A stretch of 64,000 nt of DNA, taken from NCBI RefSeq assembly GCF_018138085.1, contig NZ_CP073105.1, positions 124,001 to 188,000 on the forward strand, written 5' to 3'. Position 1 is the first letter of the stretch. Each line of letters starts with the position of its first letter. A program made the position numbers and the translations under genes. Below the pieces are notes generated by a model. The model was not told the origin of the DNA and made no database searches. It was given only the letters and a program-made list of their open reading frames with translations. The stretch is from Stutzerimonas stutzeri (GTDB taxonomy: Bacteria; Pseudomonadota; Gammaproteobacteria; Pseudomonadales; Pseudomonadaceae). Positions 35,768 through 45,014 of this stretch are shown here, piece by piece.

Positions 35768-37843
35768 TCAGACCTGACCGTATTGCTGTCCATGGCGCAA
35801 CCAGCGCTCCAACAATGGGCTGACATGCTGCGGCCAATGTGCCAGAAGCGCCTGGGCGGCGTCACGCACCGCCGGCAGCAGGTCCGCGTCGCGCATCAGG
35901 TCGGCGACCTTGAATTGCAGCAGCCCGGTCTGTCGGGTACCGAGCATTTCGCCGGGACCGCGCAGTTCCAGATCCTTCTCGGCGATGATGAAGCCATCGC
36001 AGGTTTCGCGCATGATAGCCAGCCGTTCGCGACCGATCTGCGACAACGGCGGATGGTAGAGCAGCACGCAATGGCTGGCGGCACTGCCCCGGCCGACCCG
36101 CCCGCGCAGTTGATGCAGCTGGGCGAGCCCCAGGCGCTCGGGGTTTTCGATGATCATCAGGCTGGCGTTGGGCACGTCGACGCCGACCTCGATCACCGTG
36201 GTGGCGACCAGCAGCTGCAACCGTCCTTCCTTGAATTCAGCCATCACCGCAGCCTTCTCGGCCGGTTTCATGCGGCCATGGATCAGCCCGACATGGAGCC
36301 CGCCGAGCGCCGCCGACAGATCCTCGAAGGTGGTCTCGGCAGCCTGGCAGGTGAGCTCCTCGGACTCCTCGATCAGGGTGCAGACCCAGTAGGCCTGACG
36401 GCCTTCGTTGCAGGCCGAACGCACTCGCTCGATGACCTCCAGGCGGCGGCTGTCGGCCACCAGCACGGTGTTTACCGGGGTGCGACCAGGCGGCAGCTCG
36501 TCGAGGATCGAGGTGTCCAGGTCGGCGTAGGCGCTCATCGCCAGGGTCCGTGGGATCGGCGTGGCGGTCATGATCAGCTGGTGCGGGCAGAGCCGGCCGT
36601 CGACACCCTTGCGTCGCAGTGCCAGGCGTTGCTGCACGCCGAAGCGGTGCTGCTCGTCGATGATCACCAGCGCCAGCCGGCGGAACTGCACCTCGTCCTG
36701 GAACAGCGCATGCGTGCCCACCACCATCGGGCAGCCCGCCGCGATACGCTCCAGCGCCGCGGTGCGCGCCTTGCCCTTGAGCTTGCCGGCCAGCCAGGCA
36801 ACTTCGATGCCCAGCGGCTCCAGCCATTTGCAGAAGGTGATGAAGTGCTGCTCGGCGAGAATCTCGGTGGGTGCCATCAGCGCCACCTGATAGCCGGCTT
36901 CCAGCGCCTGCAAGGCGGCGAGGGCGGCGACCACCGTCTTGCCGGCGCCGACGTCGCCCTGCACCAGCCGCAGCATGGGCTCGTCCTGGGCCAGGTCATA
37001 GGCGATTTCGGCGCCAACCCGCTGCTGCGCGCCGGTGGGCTGGAAACCGAGGTTCTGCAGATAGCGCTGCGGCAGCTCGCGCGCCGCTGGCAGCGGCGGC
37101 GCGTGCTGCGCGCGGCTGCTCTCGCGCAGGCGTTGCATCGACAGTTGGTGAGTCAGCAACTCCTCGAACGCCAGCCGGTGCTGCGCCCAGTGGCGGCCTT
37201 CGGCGAGCTCTTCCAGATCGGCATCCGGCGGTGGCCGATGCAGGTAGCGGATCGCTTCGTCCAGCTTGGCCAGCCGATAGTCGCGGGTCAGCTCGTCGGG
37301 GAGCCAGTCGGGCAGGCTGTGCGGGCCGAGCCGCGCCAGCGCCTGAGCGGTCAGCTGGCGCAGACGCTGCTGGGTCAGGCCTTCGGTGGTCGGGTAGATC
37401 GGTGTCAGCGTCTGCTCGACGGCAACCGGCTCGCTGTCGGTCAGGGCGCGGTATTCGGGGTGGTAGATCTCAAGACCTGAGGCGCCCGGCCTGGCCTCGC
37501 CATAGCAGCGCACCTGGGTACCGCGCTTGAGGGCTTCCTTCTGCGCCTGGCTGAAGTGATAGAAGCGCAGGCTGAGGCTGCCGCTACCGTCATGCAGGCG
37601 CACCAGCAGGCTGCGCCGCCGGCCCATGACGATATCGGCACCGGTCACCGTGCCTTCGACCACCGCGTCCTGGCCCGGACGCAGCGCACCGATCGGCACG
37701 ATGCGGGTGCGGTCCTGATAGCGCAACGGCAGGTGGAACAGCAGGTCCTGGAGGGTTTCCAGGCCGACCTTGGCCAGCTTTTCGGCCAGCGCGGCGCCGA
37801 CGCCCTTGATTGCGGTAACCGGCACCGCCGCCAGTTCGCTCAT
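35768..37843 (-). CDS. recG: ATP-dependent DNA helicase RecG
   Basis: A 691-residue branch-migration helicase acting on stalled forks and Holliday junctions. The N-terminal wedge OB domain spans about 1-240. Helicase motifs include Walker A GDVGAGKTVVA near 297, IIDEQHRFG near 398, MTATPIPRTLAM near 428 and the motif VI region QLRGRVGRG near 595. The length matches E. coli RecG (693). It is 4 bp downstream of oxyR and 75 bp upstream of the HDOD gene, all on one strand. Confidence 0.96.
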   Translation of the reverse strand: MSELAAVPVTAIKGVGAALAEKLAKVGLETLQDLLFHLPLRYQDRTRIVPIGALRPGQDAVVEGTVTGADIVMGRRRSLLVRLHDGSGSLSLRFYHFSQAQKEALKRGTQVRCYGEARPGASGLEIYHPEYRALTDSEPVAVEQTLTPIYPTTEGLTQQRLRQLTAQALARLGPHSLPDWLPDELTRDYRLAKLDEAIRYLHRPPPDADLEELAEGRHWAQHRLAFEELLTHQLSMQRLRESSRAQHAPPLPAARELPQRYLQNLGFQPTGAQQRVGAEIAYDLAQDEPMLRLVQGDVGAGKTVVAALAALQALEAGYQVALMAPTEILAEQHFITFCKWLEPLGIEVAWLAGKLKGKARTAALERIAAGCPMVVGTHALFQDEVQFRRLALVIIDEQHRFGVQQRLALRRKGVDGRLCPHQLIMTATPIPRTLAMSAYADLDTSILDELPPGRTPVNTVLVADSRRLEVIERVRSACNEGRQAYWVCTLIEESEELTCQAAETTFEDLSAALGGLHVGLIHGRMKPAEKAAVMAEFKEGRLQLLVATTVIEVGVDVPNASLMIIENPERLGLAQLHQLRGRVGRGSAASHCVLLYHPPLSQIGRERLAIMRETCDGFIIAEKDLELRGPGEMLGTRQTGLLQFKVADLMRDADLLPAVRDAAQALLAHWPQHVSPLLERWLRHGQQYGQV

Positions 37844-37847
37844 CGGC

Positions 37848-38768
37848 TCAGGCGTTCGCCGCCGCGGGTTTGGCGACCGAGCACAGGCGGATGGAGTCGG
37901 CCAGCACCTCGATGGCCTTCGGCCGCGGGAAGCTGGCGCGCCAGGCGATCGCCACGGTGCGGAACGGCACCGGCGCGGTCATCGGGCGAATGTCCAGCAC
38001 GCCCGGGGAGTAGTGATGGCTATCGACCGCCGACAGCGGCAGGATCGACACGCCGAGGCCGGAGGCGACCATGTGGCGGATGGTCTCCAGCGACGACGAC
38101 TCCACCGTGGTGTGGCTGGGCGCCTCGCCCTTGCGGGTGGTCGGGCAGGCTTCGAGCACCTGATCACGGAAGCAGTGGCCTTCGCCGAGCAGCAGCAGGC
38201 TCTTGTCGTTGAGCATTTCCGCGTCGATGGTTTGCTTTTTCGACCAGGGATGGTTGGCTGGCATCAGCACGTAGAACGGCTCGTCATACAGCGGCAAGGT
38301 CAGCACGTCGGCTTCCTGGAACGGCAGCGCGATGATGATCGCGTCCAGCTCGCCGGTGCGCAGCTTGTCACGCAGGATGTGGGTGAAATTCTCTTCGATA
38401 TACAGCGGCATGTCCGGCGCCACGCGATGCAGCTGCGGGATCAGGTGCGGGAACATGTAGGGGCCGACGGTATAGATGGCACCGACCTTCAGCGGCGAGG
38501 CCAGCTGGTTCTTGCCGGCCTGGGCCAGTTCACGAATGCTCTGCGCCTGCTCCAGCACCTTCTGCGCCTGGGTGACGATGCCCTCGCCCACCGGGGTCAG
38601 CCGTACTGCGCTCTTGGTCCGCTCGAAGATCAGCACGCCAAGCTCGTCCTCGAGCTTCTTCACCCCGACCGACAAGGTGGGCTGGCTGACGTGGCAACGT
38701 TCGGCGGCGCGGCCGAAGTGAGATTCCTGGGCGAGCGTAACGATGTAGCGCAGTTCGGTCAGTGTCAT
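37848..38768 (-). CDS. oxyR: Hydrogen-peroxide-sensing LysR-type regulator OxyR
   Basis: A 306-residue LysR regulator of the peroxide response. The N-terminal winged helix is MTLTELRYIVTLAQESHFGRAAERCHVSQPTLS. The two redox cysteines are exactly C199 and C208 in GEGHCFRDQVLEACP, as in E. coli OxyR, so disulfide-based peroxide sensing is expected. It is followed by recG after 4 bp; co-transcription of oxyR and recG is established in P. aeruginosa. Confidence 0.96.
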   Translation of the reverse strand: MTLTELRYIVTLAQESHFGRAAERCHVSQPTLSVGVKKLEDELGVLIFERTKSAVRLTPVGEGIVTQAQKVLEQAQSIRELAQAGKNQLASPLKVGAIYTVGPYMFPHLIPQLHRVAPDMPLYIEENFTHILRDKLRTGELDAIIIALPFQEADVLTLPLYDEPFYVLMPANHPWSKKQTIDAEMLNDKSLLLLGEGHCFRDQVLEACPTTRKGEAPSHTTVESSSLETIRHMVASGLGVSILPLSAVDSHHYSPGVLDIRPMTAPVPFRTVAIAWRASFPRPKAIEVLADSIRLCSVAKPAAANA

Positions 38769-38932
38769 AGCGTTATTCCATCAGAGTGCCGGCTAGCATA
38801 GCCTTTGCTCGTGTTCGAACCAACTGGCTGCCAGCCGTTCCTTCAAAGCTGATCGGCGGCCGATTCGCGGCAGCGTTACACTTCATCCACGCGGGCCGAA
38901 TCGGTGGCCCGCACGGTTATGGAGCAACCGCC

Positions 38933-39793
38933 ATGGCAACTCGACCTTCGGTAATGATCGCCGGCTGCGGCGACGTGGGTATTCGTCTCGGATTGCAACT
39001 CAGCCGGGCGGGCTGGACGGTCTATGGCCTGCGCCGCCAGGCGGCGGACTTGCCGGTACCCATCTTGCCGGTCAAGGGCGACCTGTCGGCCCCGGAGGTG
39101 CCGCGCAGCTGGCCCAACGGCACGCTGGATTACCTGGTCTATGCCGCTTCGGCCAGCCAACATGACGAGCCGGGATACCGGTCGGCCTATGTCGACGGCC
39201 TGCGCAACGTGCTCGGCTGGCTGCAACAGCGCGGCCAGCGGCCCAAACGGCTTCTGTTCGTGTCCAGCACGGGTGTCTATGCGCAGAACGACGGAGGCTG
39301 GATCGACGAAACATCGCCCACCGAGCCCGCCGGCTACACCGGCCGGGTGATGCTCGAGGCCGAGCAGCTGGCGCTGGACAGCGGGATTCCGGCCACCCGG
39401 GTGCGCATGGCGGGTTTGTACGATCCGGCCCGGCCGTGGATGCAGAATCAGGTGCGCGCCGGCCTGCGGGTCGACCGTGAGCCCCCGCAGTACAGCAACC
39501 GAATCCATCGTGACGACGCCGCGGCGCTGTTGGCCTGCCTGCTACAGACCGATCACGCCGGTGGTGACCTGGAAGATTGCTACCTGGGTGTCGACGATGA
39601 CCCGGCGCCGCTGCATGAGGTCGTCGACTGGCTGCGCGAGCGCCTCGGTGTGACCCAGTGGGCCGAGCAGAGCATGACCCGTCGCGCCGGCAGCAAGCGC
39701 TGCCGCAACACCCGGGCGCGGGCGCTGGGTTGGGTGCCGAAATACGCCAGCTATCGTAACGGCTACGCCGGTATCCGCCCGGGCAAGGGCTAA
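38933..39793 (+). CDS. NAD(P)-dependent epimerase/dehydrogenase (YeeZ-like extended SDR)
   Basis: A 286-residue Rossmann-fold protein. The N-terminal nucleotide-binding motif is VMIAGCGDVGIRLG. VSSTGVYAQNDGGWIDETSPTEP gives the Ser-Thr region and N(R)IHRDDAA the downstream substrate motif of extended SDRs; the usual catalytic YxxxK is replaced by YTGRVMLEAE, so catalysis may be altered. It resembles E. coli YeeZ. The ATG at 38933 is preceded by GGAG. It is divergent from oxyR. The substrate is unknown. Confidence 0.82.
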   Translation: MATRPSVMIAGCGDVGIRLGLQLSRAGWTVYGLRRQAADLPVPILPVKGDLSAPEVPRSWPNGTLDYLVYAASASQHDEPGYRSAYVDGLRNVLGWLQQRGQRPKRLLFVSSTGVYAQNDGGWIDETSPTEPAGYTGRVMLEAEQLALDSGIPATRVRMAGLYDPARPWMQNQVRAGLRVDREPPQYSNRIHRDDAAALLACLLQTDHAGGDLEDCYLGVDDDPAPLHEVVDWLRERLGVTQWAEQSMTRRAGSKRCRNTRARALGWVPKYASYRNGYAGIRPGKG

Positions 39794-40347
39794 TAGTTTT
39801 GCATCGCGTCGGAGTCGGCTTGGGCGCGCTGTACGACATCCAAACCGCGCCCGCCCCTTTCCGCGAGCACGCTCGCTCGCGTCAGCTTTTTGCAGGACCG
39901 GGCTGCTTCGCCACGGTGCTTTCGTGGGAGCGGTCTCGACCGCGAATGAAGTGAGACACGGATGACGGGTTCGTTTTTATTCAAGCGATATCGGGCCGCG
40001 AGGCCTACTTAGTCAGGCGTTGACGCTCGCGGGGTGGCCACCCAATTCGCGGTCGAGACCGCTCCCACAGGTCCGGTGTGGTTCGACCTCGAAGCAGCAC
40101 TGCGAAGCCCCTTCGCGATCTCATGATGCCAACCCGCAGACGACAGCCCGTCGGCAATCCGCCGGATTCGCGGTCATTTCCCGCAACTCTGCCGCCATCG
40201 TGCTTACTAATACTCTGATAGCACGCACGCCACACACCCTGCCGCGTGGCAGCAGTGGGTCAGGAGCAACTGCCGCAGCGCGGCGAAGACATCAGGAAGA
40301 ACCACCACGGCGGCGTTTTCGAACACCGAAGCAGGAGATTTTTCCCC
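39794..40347. other. 554-bp gap with an inverted pair of REP elements
   Basis: REP copies GTGGGAGCGGTCTCGACCGCGA occur at 39924-39945 on the plus strand and inverted at 40047-40068, a head-to-head pair 100 bp apart. The remaining DNA upstream of the alcohol dehydrogenase gene probably contains its promoter. No gene is seen. Confidence 0.7.
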
Positions 40348-41520
40348 ATGAGAGCCCTTCGCTGGCACGGTAAGCACGACATCCGCTGTGACAACCACGT
40401 CCCTGATCCAACGATCGAAGATCCCCGTGACGCCATCATCAAAGTGTCGTCCTGCGCCATCTGCGGCTCCGACCTGCACCTCTACGACGGTTTCATGCCC
40501 GGCATGCAGCACGGCGACATCATGGGCCACGAGTTCATGGGCGAGGTCATGGAAGTCGGCTCGGCGAACAAGAAGCTCAAGGTCGGCGACCGCGTGGTGG
40601 TGCCCTTCACCATCGTCTGCGGCGAGTGCGATCAGTGCCGCCGGGGCAACTTCTCCGTGTGCGAGCGCACCAACCGCAACAAGGACGTGGCCGACAAGGT
40701 CTTCGGCCACACCACCGCCGGCCTGTATGGCTACACCCACCTGACCGGCGGTTACGCCGGCGGCCAGGCCGAGTTCGTTCGTGTGCCCTATGCCGATGTC
40801 GGCCCGGTCGTGATCCCCGACGGGATGACCGACGAGCAGGTGCTGTTTCTCGGTGACATCCTGCCCACCGGCTGGCAGGCCGCAGCGCAATGCGACATCC
40901 AGCCCACCGACACCGTGGCCGTGTGGGGCGCGGGGCCGGTCGGCCAGTTCGCCATTCGCAGCGCGCTGATGATGGGTGCCGAGCAGGTCATCTGCATCGA
41001 TCATGTGCCCGAGCGGCTGTCCATGGCCCGCGCCGGCGGCGCCATCACCATCAACTTCGATGAGGAGAGCGTGCTCGAGCGTCTGAAGGAACTGACCCGC
41101 GGCAAGGGGCCGGACAAGTGCATCGACTCGGTGGGCATGGAGGCGCATGCGGCGCGCTCGGTGGATTCCATGTACGACCGCGCCAAGCAGGCGCTGATGA
41201 TGGAAACCGACCGGCCCCACGTGCTGCGCGAGATGATCTACGTCTGCCGGCCGGGCGGCATCATTTCGATTCCTGGCGTCTATGGCGGCCTGATCGACAA
41301 GATCCCGTTCGGCGCGGCGATGAACAAGGCGCTGACCTTCCGCATGGGCCAGACCCACGTCAACCGCTGGACCGATGATCTGCTCAAGCGGATTCAGGAA
41401 GGCCAGATCGATCCCTCCTTCGTCATCACCCACAGCGTCAGCCTCGAGCAGGGTCCGGAGATGTACAAGACCTTCCGAGACAAGCATGACGGCTGCATCA
41501 AGGTCGTTCTCAAACCCTGA
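40348..41520 (+). CDS. Zinc-dependent alcohol dehydrogenase family protein
   Basis: A 390-residue medium-chain zinc dehydrogenase. The catalytic zinc region is [15 protein letters not shown] with GHEFMGEV following; structural zinc cysteines are C-x2-C-x2-C-x7-C in [15 protein letters not shown]. The Rossmann motif is [22 protein letters not shown]. The sequence resembles the glutathione-independent formaldehyde dehydrogenase-like group, so a short-chain aldehyde or alcohol substrate is possible. The ATG at 40348 is preceded by AGGAG. A small membrane protein gene follows, a pairing that occurs elsewhere with this dehydrogenase. Confidence 0.88.
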   Translation: MRALRWHGKHDIRCDNHVPDPTIEDPRDAIIKVSSCAICGSDLHLYDGFMPGMQHGDIMGHEFMGEVMEVGSANKKLKVGDRVVVPFTIVCGECDQCRRGNFSVCERTNRNKDVADKVFGHTTAGLYGYTHLTGGYAGGQAEFVRVPYADVGPVVIPDGMTDEQVLFLGDILPTGWQAAAQCDIQPTDTVAVWGAGPVGQFAIRSALMMGAEQVICIDHVPERLSMARAGGAITINFDEESVLERLKELTRGKGPDKCIDSVGMEAHAARSVDSMYDRAKQALMMETDRPHVLREMIYVCRPGGIISIPGVYGGLIDKIPFGAAMNKALTFRMGQTHVNRWTDDLLKRIQEGQIDPSFVITHSVSLEQGPEMYKTFRDKHDGCIKVVLKP

Positions 41521-41643
41521 GCCAGACCCTGTGCAAACGGCTGCGCTCGGCTGATCGCCTTGCCTGAGTTTCGCTTGCGATGTTTTCACAGGGCCCGATA
41601 GCGCCGTCTCGCGACGTGAGGCGGCTCCTGAGGAGGTATTCCC

Positions 41644-42168
41644 ATGAGCGTTCCACATCGTGTTACCCGTACCAACCATTCAGCCCGCACGCTGGCCCGT
41701 GGCCTCGGCTGGTTCAGCATCGGGCTGGGGCTGGCCGAAGTGCTGATGCCGGGCAAGCTGGCGCGGTTTCTCGGCGTGCCCGGCAACGAAGGGCTGATCC
41801 GCGCCTGCGGGGCGCGGGAGATTGCCACCGGCGTTGGCCTGCTGCTTACCGACGATCCCAAGCCCTGGATTTACGGGCGTATCGGTGGCGACGCGCTGGA
41901 CCTCGTCGGCCTGGGCCTGAGCATCGAGAATGGCACCGAACAGGTCAACGCGGCCATCGCCGCGGGCGCTGTGGCTGGCATCACCGCGCTGGATATTTCC
42001 TGTGCCAAGGGCCTGGCGAGCGAAAGCCAACTGGTGACCGAGTGGGATTACAGCGATCGTAGCGGCTTTCCGCAGGGCACCGATGCCATGCGAGGACGGG
42101 TCGAAGCGGAGTTCGCGGCAGGGCGCGCCGAGCCGAATGGGTATAGTTCGTCGATGCTGTTGCATTGA
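41644..42168 (+). CDS. Conserved membrane protein often paired with cyclase/dehydrase genes
   Basis: A 174-residue protein with about four hydrophobic segments (LGWFSIGLGLAEVLMPGKLARFLG, LIRACGAREIATGVGLLL, IGGDALDLVGLGL, AAIAAGAVAGITALDI). The GAREIATGVGLL block occurs in small membrane proteins annotated as cyclase dehydrase; I do not know a function. AGGAGG sits before the ATG. It is 123 bp after the Zn dehydrogenase. Its 3' end is duplicated in the following repeat region. Confidence 0.75.
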   Translation: MSVPHRVTRTNHSARTLARGLGWFSIGLGLAEVLMPGKLARFLGVPGNEGLIRACGAREIATGVGLLLTDDPKPWIYGRIGGDALDLVGLGLSIENGTEQVNAAIAAGAVAGITALDISCAKGLASESQLVTEWDYSDRSGFPQGTDAMRGRVEAEFAAGRAEPNGYSSSMLLH

Positions 42169-42745
42169 GGCTGAGGGTTGACGGTTGAGGGAACCATCGC
42201 CGCTTGGGATGGGCGCTCGATACCGGTGGCCCATTGCGTAATAGCGCGGCTTCGCTGAAAAACTCGCGGTCAAGACCGCTCCCACAAAAGCGATGCCGCG
42301 CGCACAGCCTCACCCGCAAGCACCAGCCCTCAGTAGGAGCGGTCTCGACCGTAAGAGTGCCAGCACTAACCCCTGTGGGAGCGGTCTTGACCGCGAATGG
42401 CTCGATTGCTTCGGGGGAGTACTCAGGTGCGGGCCCGTCAATGGATACAGTCCGTCGACGCTGTTGCATTGAGCAGAGGCCTATGGGTTGGAGGATCGCC
42501 GCGTGCCTGAATGGACCTCTGATGTGGATGACTGAATTACCTGATAGCGCCGTTTCGCTGAAAAACTCGCGGTCAAGACCGCTCCCACAAGAGCGATGCC
42601 GCGCGCACGGCCTCACCTGCAAGCACCAGCCCTTTGTAGGAGCGGTCTCGACCGCGAAGAGTGCCGGCACTAACCCCTGTGGGAGCGGTCTTGACCGTGA
42701 AAGAGAGCAGCATCAACCCCCGTAGGAGCGGTCTCGATTGCGATT
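42139..42745. repeat. 304-bp direct duplication spanning the 3' end of the 41644 gene and REP elements
   Basis: The block starting near 42139 recurs near 42443: GCTGTTGCATTGA is at 42156 and 42460 (304 bp apart) and GCTGAAAAACTCGCGGTCAA is at 42254 and 42557 (303 bp apart). The first copy includes the last codons and stop of the upstream membrane-protein gene. Each copy carries three GTGGGAGCGGTCTTGACCGCGA-type REP elements. The rest of the 798-bp gap (to 42966) has another GTAGGAGCGG REP at about 42722 and a GTAGGATGGGCGAAGCCCATC hairpin at about 42763. Confidence 0.85.
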
Positions 42746-42966
42746 GAGGGCAAGCACAGTCAGTAGGATGGGCGAAGCCCATCGCCCTCCAAGGCGAAAC
42801 CGCGCTATCAATCAGCTCGATTCCGCTTGAGCAAATCCAAGAGCACCCTGACGAGCCCACAACCCGCGAAGATCCATTTCTTGCTAAGGTCTGCAACCGG
42901 TCCGTTCCGGCCACTGCCTTCCCCGCACCGCCAGCCTACTGGCGGCCAACCTGCCGCTGAGAGTCC

Positions 42967-43899
42967 ATGTCCGCCGTCGTCAATGTCGTTCTGCCGGTCT
43001 TTGCGCTGATCTTCCTGGGCTACCTGTGTCGCCGCACCGGGCGCATGGGCCCGACCGGGGCCTCCGAGCTGAACCGGTTCGTGGTCTGGCTGGGGTTGCC
43101 GGCGCTGCTGTTCAGCGTCGTCGCCAATTCTACCTGGCAGCAGCTTTGGCAGCCGGGCTTTATCACCGCGTTCTCGGTGGGCTGCCTCGGCGTCTTCGGC
43201 TTCACGCTCGGTTATCGACTGTGGCAGAGGCAGCTTTTGGCCGACGCCAGCCTCGATGCGCTCGGCGCGTCCTACGCCAATACCGGTTATATCGGCATTC
43301 CGTTGTGCATGCTGGTGCTCGGTGACGAAGCGCTGCAGCCGGCAATGGTGGCCTCGATCATCGTGGTGTGTGTGCTGTTCGCCATCGCGCTGGCCTGCGT
43401 GGAAACCGGATTGCACGCCGGGCAGGGCTTCAGCCGGACGCTGCGCAAGGTCAGCGTCGCGCTGCTGCGTAACCCGCTGGTGGTAGCGCCGATGCTGGGT
43501 GGGTTGTGGGCGGCGGGCGGACTGGAACTGCCGGTGCCGTTGGCGACGTTGCTGAAGTTGCTCGGCGCGGCGGCTGCGCCCTGTGCGTTGGTGTCGCTGG
43601 GGTTGTTCCTTGCGCAGCCGCAGCCGGGCGGCAAGATCGGCGGCGTATGGCCGTTGGTCACGCTGAAGCTGGTGGTCCAGCCGCTGATCACCTGGTTCCT
43701 GGCGTTCCAGGTCTTCGAGCTGCCGGCGCTGTGGGCTTATTCCGCGCTGTTGCTGAGCGCGCTGCCCACCGGCACCGGGCCTTACATGCTCGCCGAATTC
43801 TATGGCCGCGAGGCGTCCCGCGTGTCGCGCGTGGTGCTGCTATCGACGCTCGGCTCTCTGCTCACCCTGTCGGCGTGTCTGGTGCTGTTGCCGGTCTAG
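42967..43899 (+). CDS. AEC (auxin efflux carrier) family transporter
   Basis: A 310-residue inner-membrane protein with about ten hydrophobic helices in two halves, typical of the AEC/Mem_trans family (bile/arsenite-type fold). The N-terminal VVLPVFALIFLGYLCRRTG and central YANTGYIGIPLCMLVLG, with a conserved N-x-G-x-x-G motif, identify it. The substrate is unknown; family members carry malate, malonate or other small anions. It lies at the end of the repeat-rich gap and is convergent with the methyltransferase. Confidence 0.9.
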   Translation: MSAVVNVVLPVFALIFLGYLCRRTGRMGPTGASELNRFVVWLGLPALLFSVVANSTWQQLWQPGFITAFSVGCLGVFGFTLGYRLWQRQLLADASLDALGASYANTGYIGIPLCMLVLGDEALQPAMVASIIVVCVLFAIALACVETGLHAGQGFSRTLRKVSVALLRNPLVVAPMLGGLWAAGGLELPVPLATLLKLLGAAAAPCALVSLGLFLAQPQPGGKIGGVWPLVTLKLVVQPLITWFLAFQVFELPALWAYSALLLSALPTGTGPYMLAEFYGREASRVSRVVLLSTLGSLLTLSACLVLLPV

Positions 43900-43951
43900 A
43901 TGGGCAGCTCGGGTCGATGGGTTGCACCCATCCTACGGATCTGCTGCCCAT
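43900..43951. terminator. Nested hairpin between convergent genes
   Basis: An outer pair ATGGGCAGC (43900-43908) / GCTGCCCAT (43943-43951) encloses an inner ATGGGT/ACCCAT hairpin. It lies directly at the AEC transporter stop and lacks a T-run, so it may be a REP-like hairpin or an mRNA 3'-end stabiliser rather than a classical terminator. A second hairpin GTGGAAAA/TTTTCCAC is at 44001-44026. Confidence 0.45.
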
Positions 43952-44036
43952 ATGGAGGTCCTGGTACGCCTGGGCCGGTGGTAGGGTGGATGGCCACCCC
44001 GTGGAAAACCGCGAAGCGTTTTCCACTCGGTAATGT

Positions 44037-44984
44037 TCAGCCCGCCGGACGCGTCACTTCCAACACGACCGCGGCGATCCGGTCGCATTCGGTATAGGCG
44101 CCATCGAGCAGTTCCTCACCGAAGACGTCTGGGTCGACTTCACGGTATCGCCATTCCAGCCCGCGGCCTTCGAGGCGTTGTTCGATTTCGCGGTGGAACG
44201 GGTCTTGATTGCCGTGCATCGCCACGCCGGTATAGAGCAGCAAAGTGCCGCACGGGGCGAGCCGCTGCAGCGCACTGTCGAAAATCGCCAGGGACAGCCC
44301 GGCCCCGAGGGGACCGCCACCATGGCGATATGCACGCTCGTCCGGATCGACCAGGTAGGGTGGGTTGGCCAGGATCAGGTCGAATTCGCCGTCGACGTCA
44401 TTGAGCAGGTCGCTGTGGCGCGCTTTGAGGTTGTCGGCTCCGGCCAGTGCCGCGTTGATACGGGTCATGCGCAGCGCCGACGGGTTGATGTCCACCGCCA
44501 GCACCTCCGCCTGAGGCCGCGCCAATGCCGTCAGGATGGCGCCCGCGCCCGAGCCGCAACCGATGTCCACGGCGCGACCGATATGTCCTTTGTGGTTGTT
44601 CAGATGGGCCTGGATGGCGTTGGCGAAGCGATAAGTATCCGGGCCGAAGAACACCGCGTCCGCCGCGTCGGTGGGATAGGCCGAATGCACGAACAACTGA
44701 CCGTCGAGGCTCGATAGCCGCACCCGGCTGCGCCAGCGCGAATCGCAAGGCGCAAGCACGCCCGCCTGATCCATCAGGCTGAAGATCGAAGAGGGCAGCA
44801 GCTCGTGCTGGAAGGACCGGCTCCAACCAAAGACGCCGGCCAGGTCCTTCGCCAGCTGGTTTTCGACCCGGGCGTTGACCCGCTCGTGAGTCAGCGGCGT
44901 GGGAGTGATGAAGTGATAGCCGCGCTCGCGTAGCGCCTGCGCCAGCTGCAGCAGTGCGCGGTCCTGGGCTGTTTCAGTGGTCAT
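44037..44984 (-). CDS. Class I SAM-dependent methyltransferase (RsmC/PrmC-like)
   Basis: A 315-residue protein with an N-terminal helical region and a C-terminal Rossmann methyltransferase domain. Motif I is VDIGCGSGAGAILTAL, the acidic loop is VLAVDINPSALRMT, and the catalytic NPPY motif (LILANPPYLVDPDERAY) indicates N-methylation of a base or glutamine. The target is unknown. It lies 30 bp after the haem-oxygenase-like gene on the same strand, so the two are probably co-transcribed. Confidence 0.85.
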   Translation of the reverse strand: MTTETAQDRALLQLAQALRERGYHFITPTPLTHERVNARVENQLAKDLAGVFGWSRSFQHELLPSSIFSLMDQAGVLAPCDSRWRSRVRLSSLDGQLFVHSAYPTDAADAVFFGPDTYRFANAIQAHLNNHKGHIGRAVDIGCGSGAGAILTALARPQAEVLAVDINPSALRMTRINAALAGADNLKARHSDLLNDVDGEFDLILANPPYLVDPDERAYRHGGGPLGAGLSLAIFDSALQRLAPCGTLLLYTGVAMHGNQDPFHREIEQRLEGRGLEWRYREVDPDVFGEELLDGAYTECDRIAAVVLEVTRPAG

Positions 44985-45014
44985 GTGTTTCGCTTCCCTG
45001 GCGAGGTTTCGCCT

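Noticed and set aside
35414..37480. A 688-codon plus-strand frame opposite recG and the HDOD gene.
   Set aside because: It is an antisense shadow; recG motifs are intact on the minus strand.
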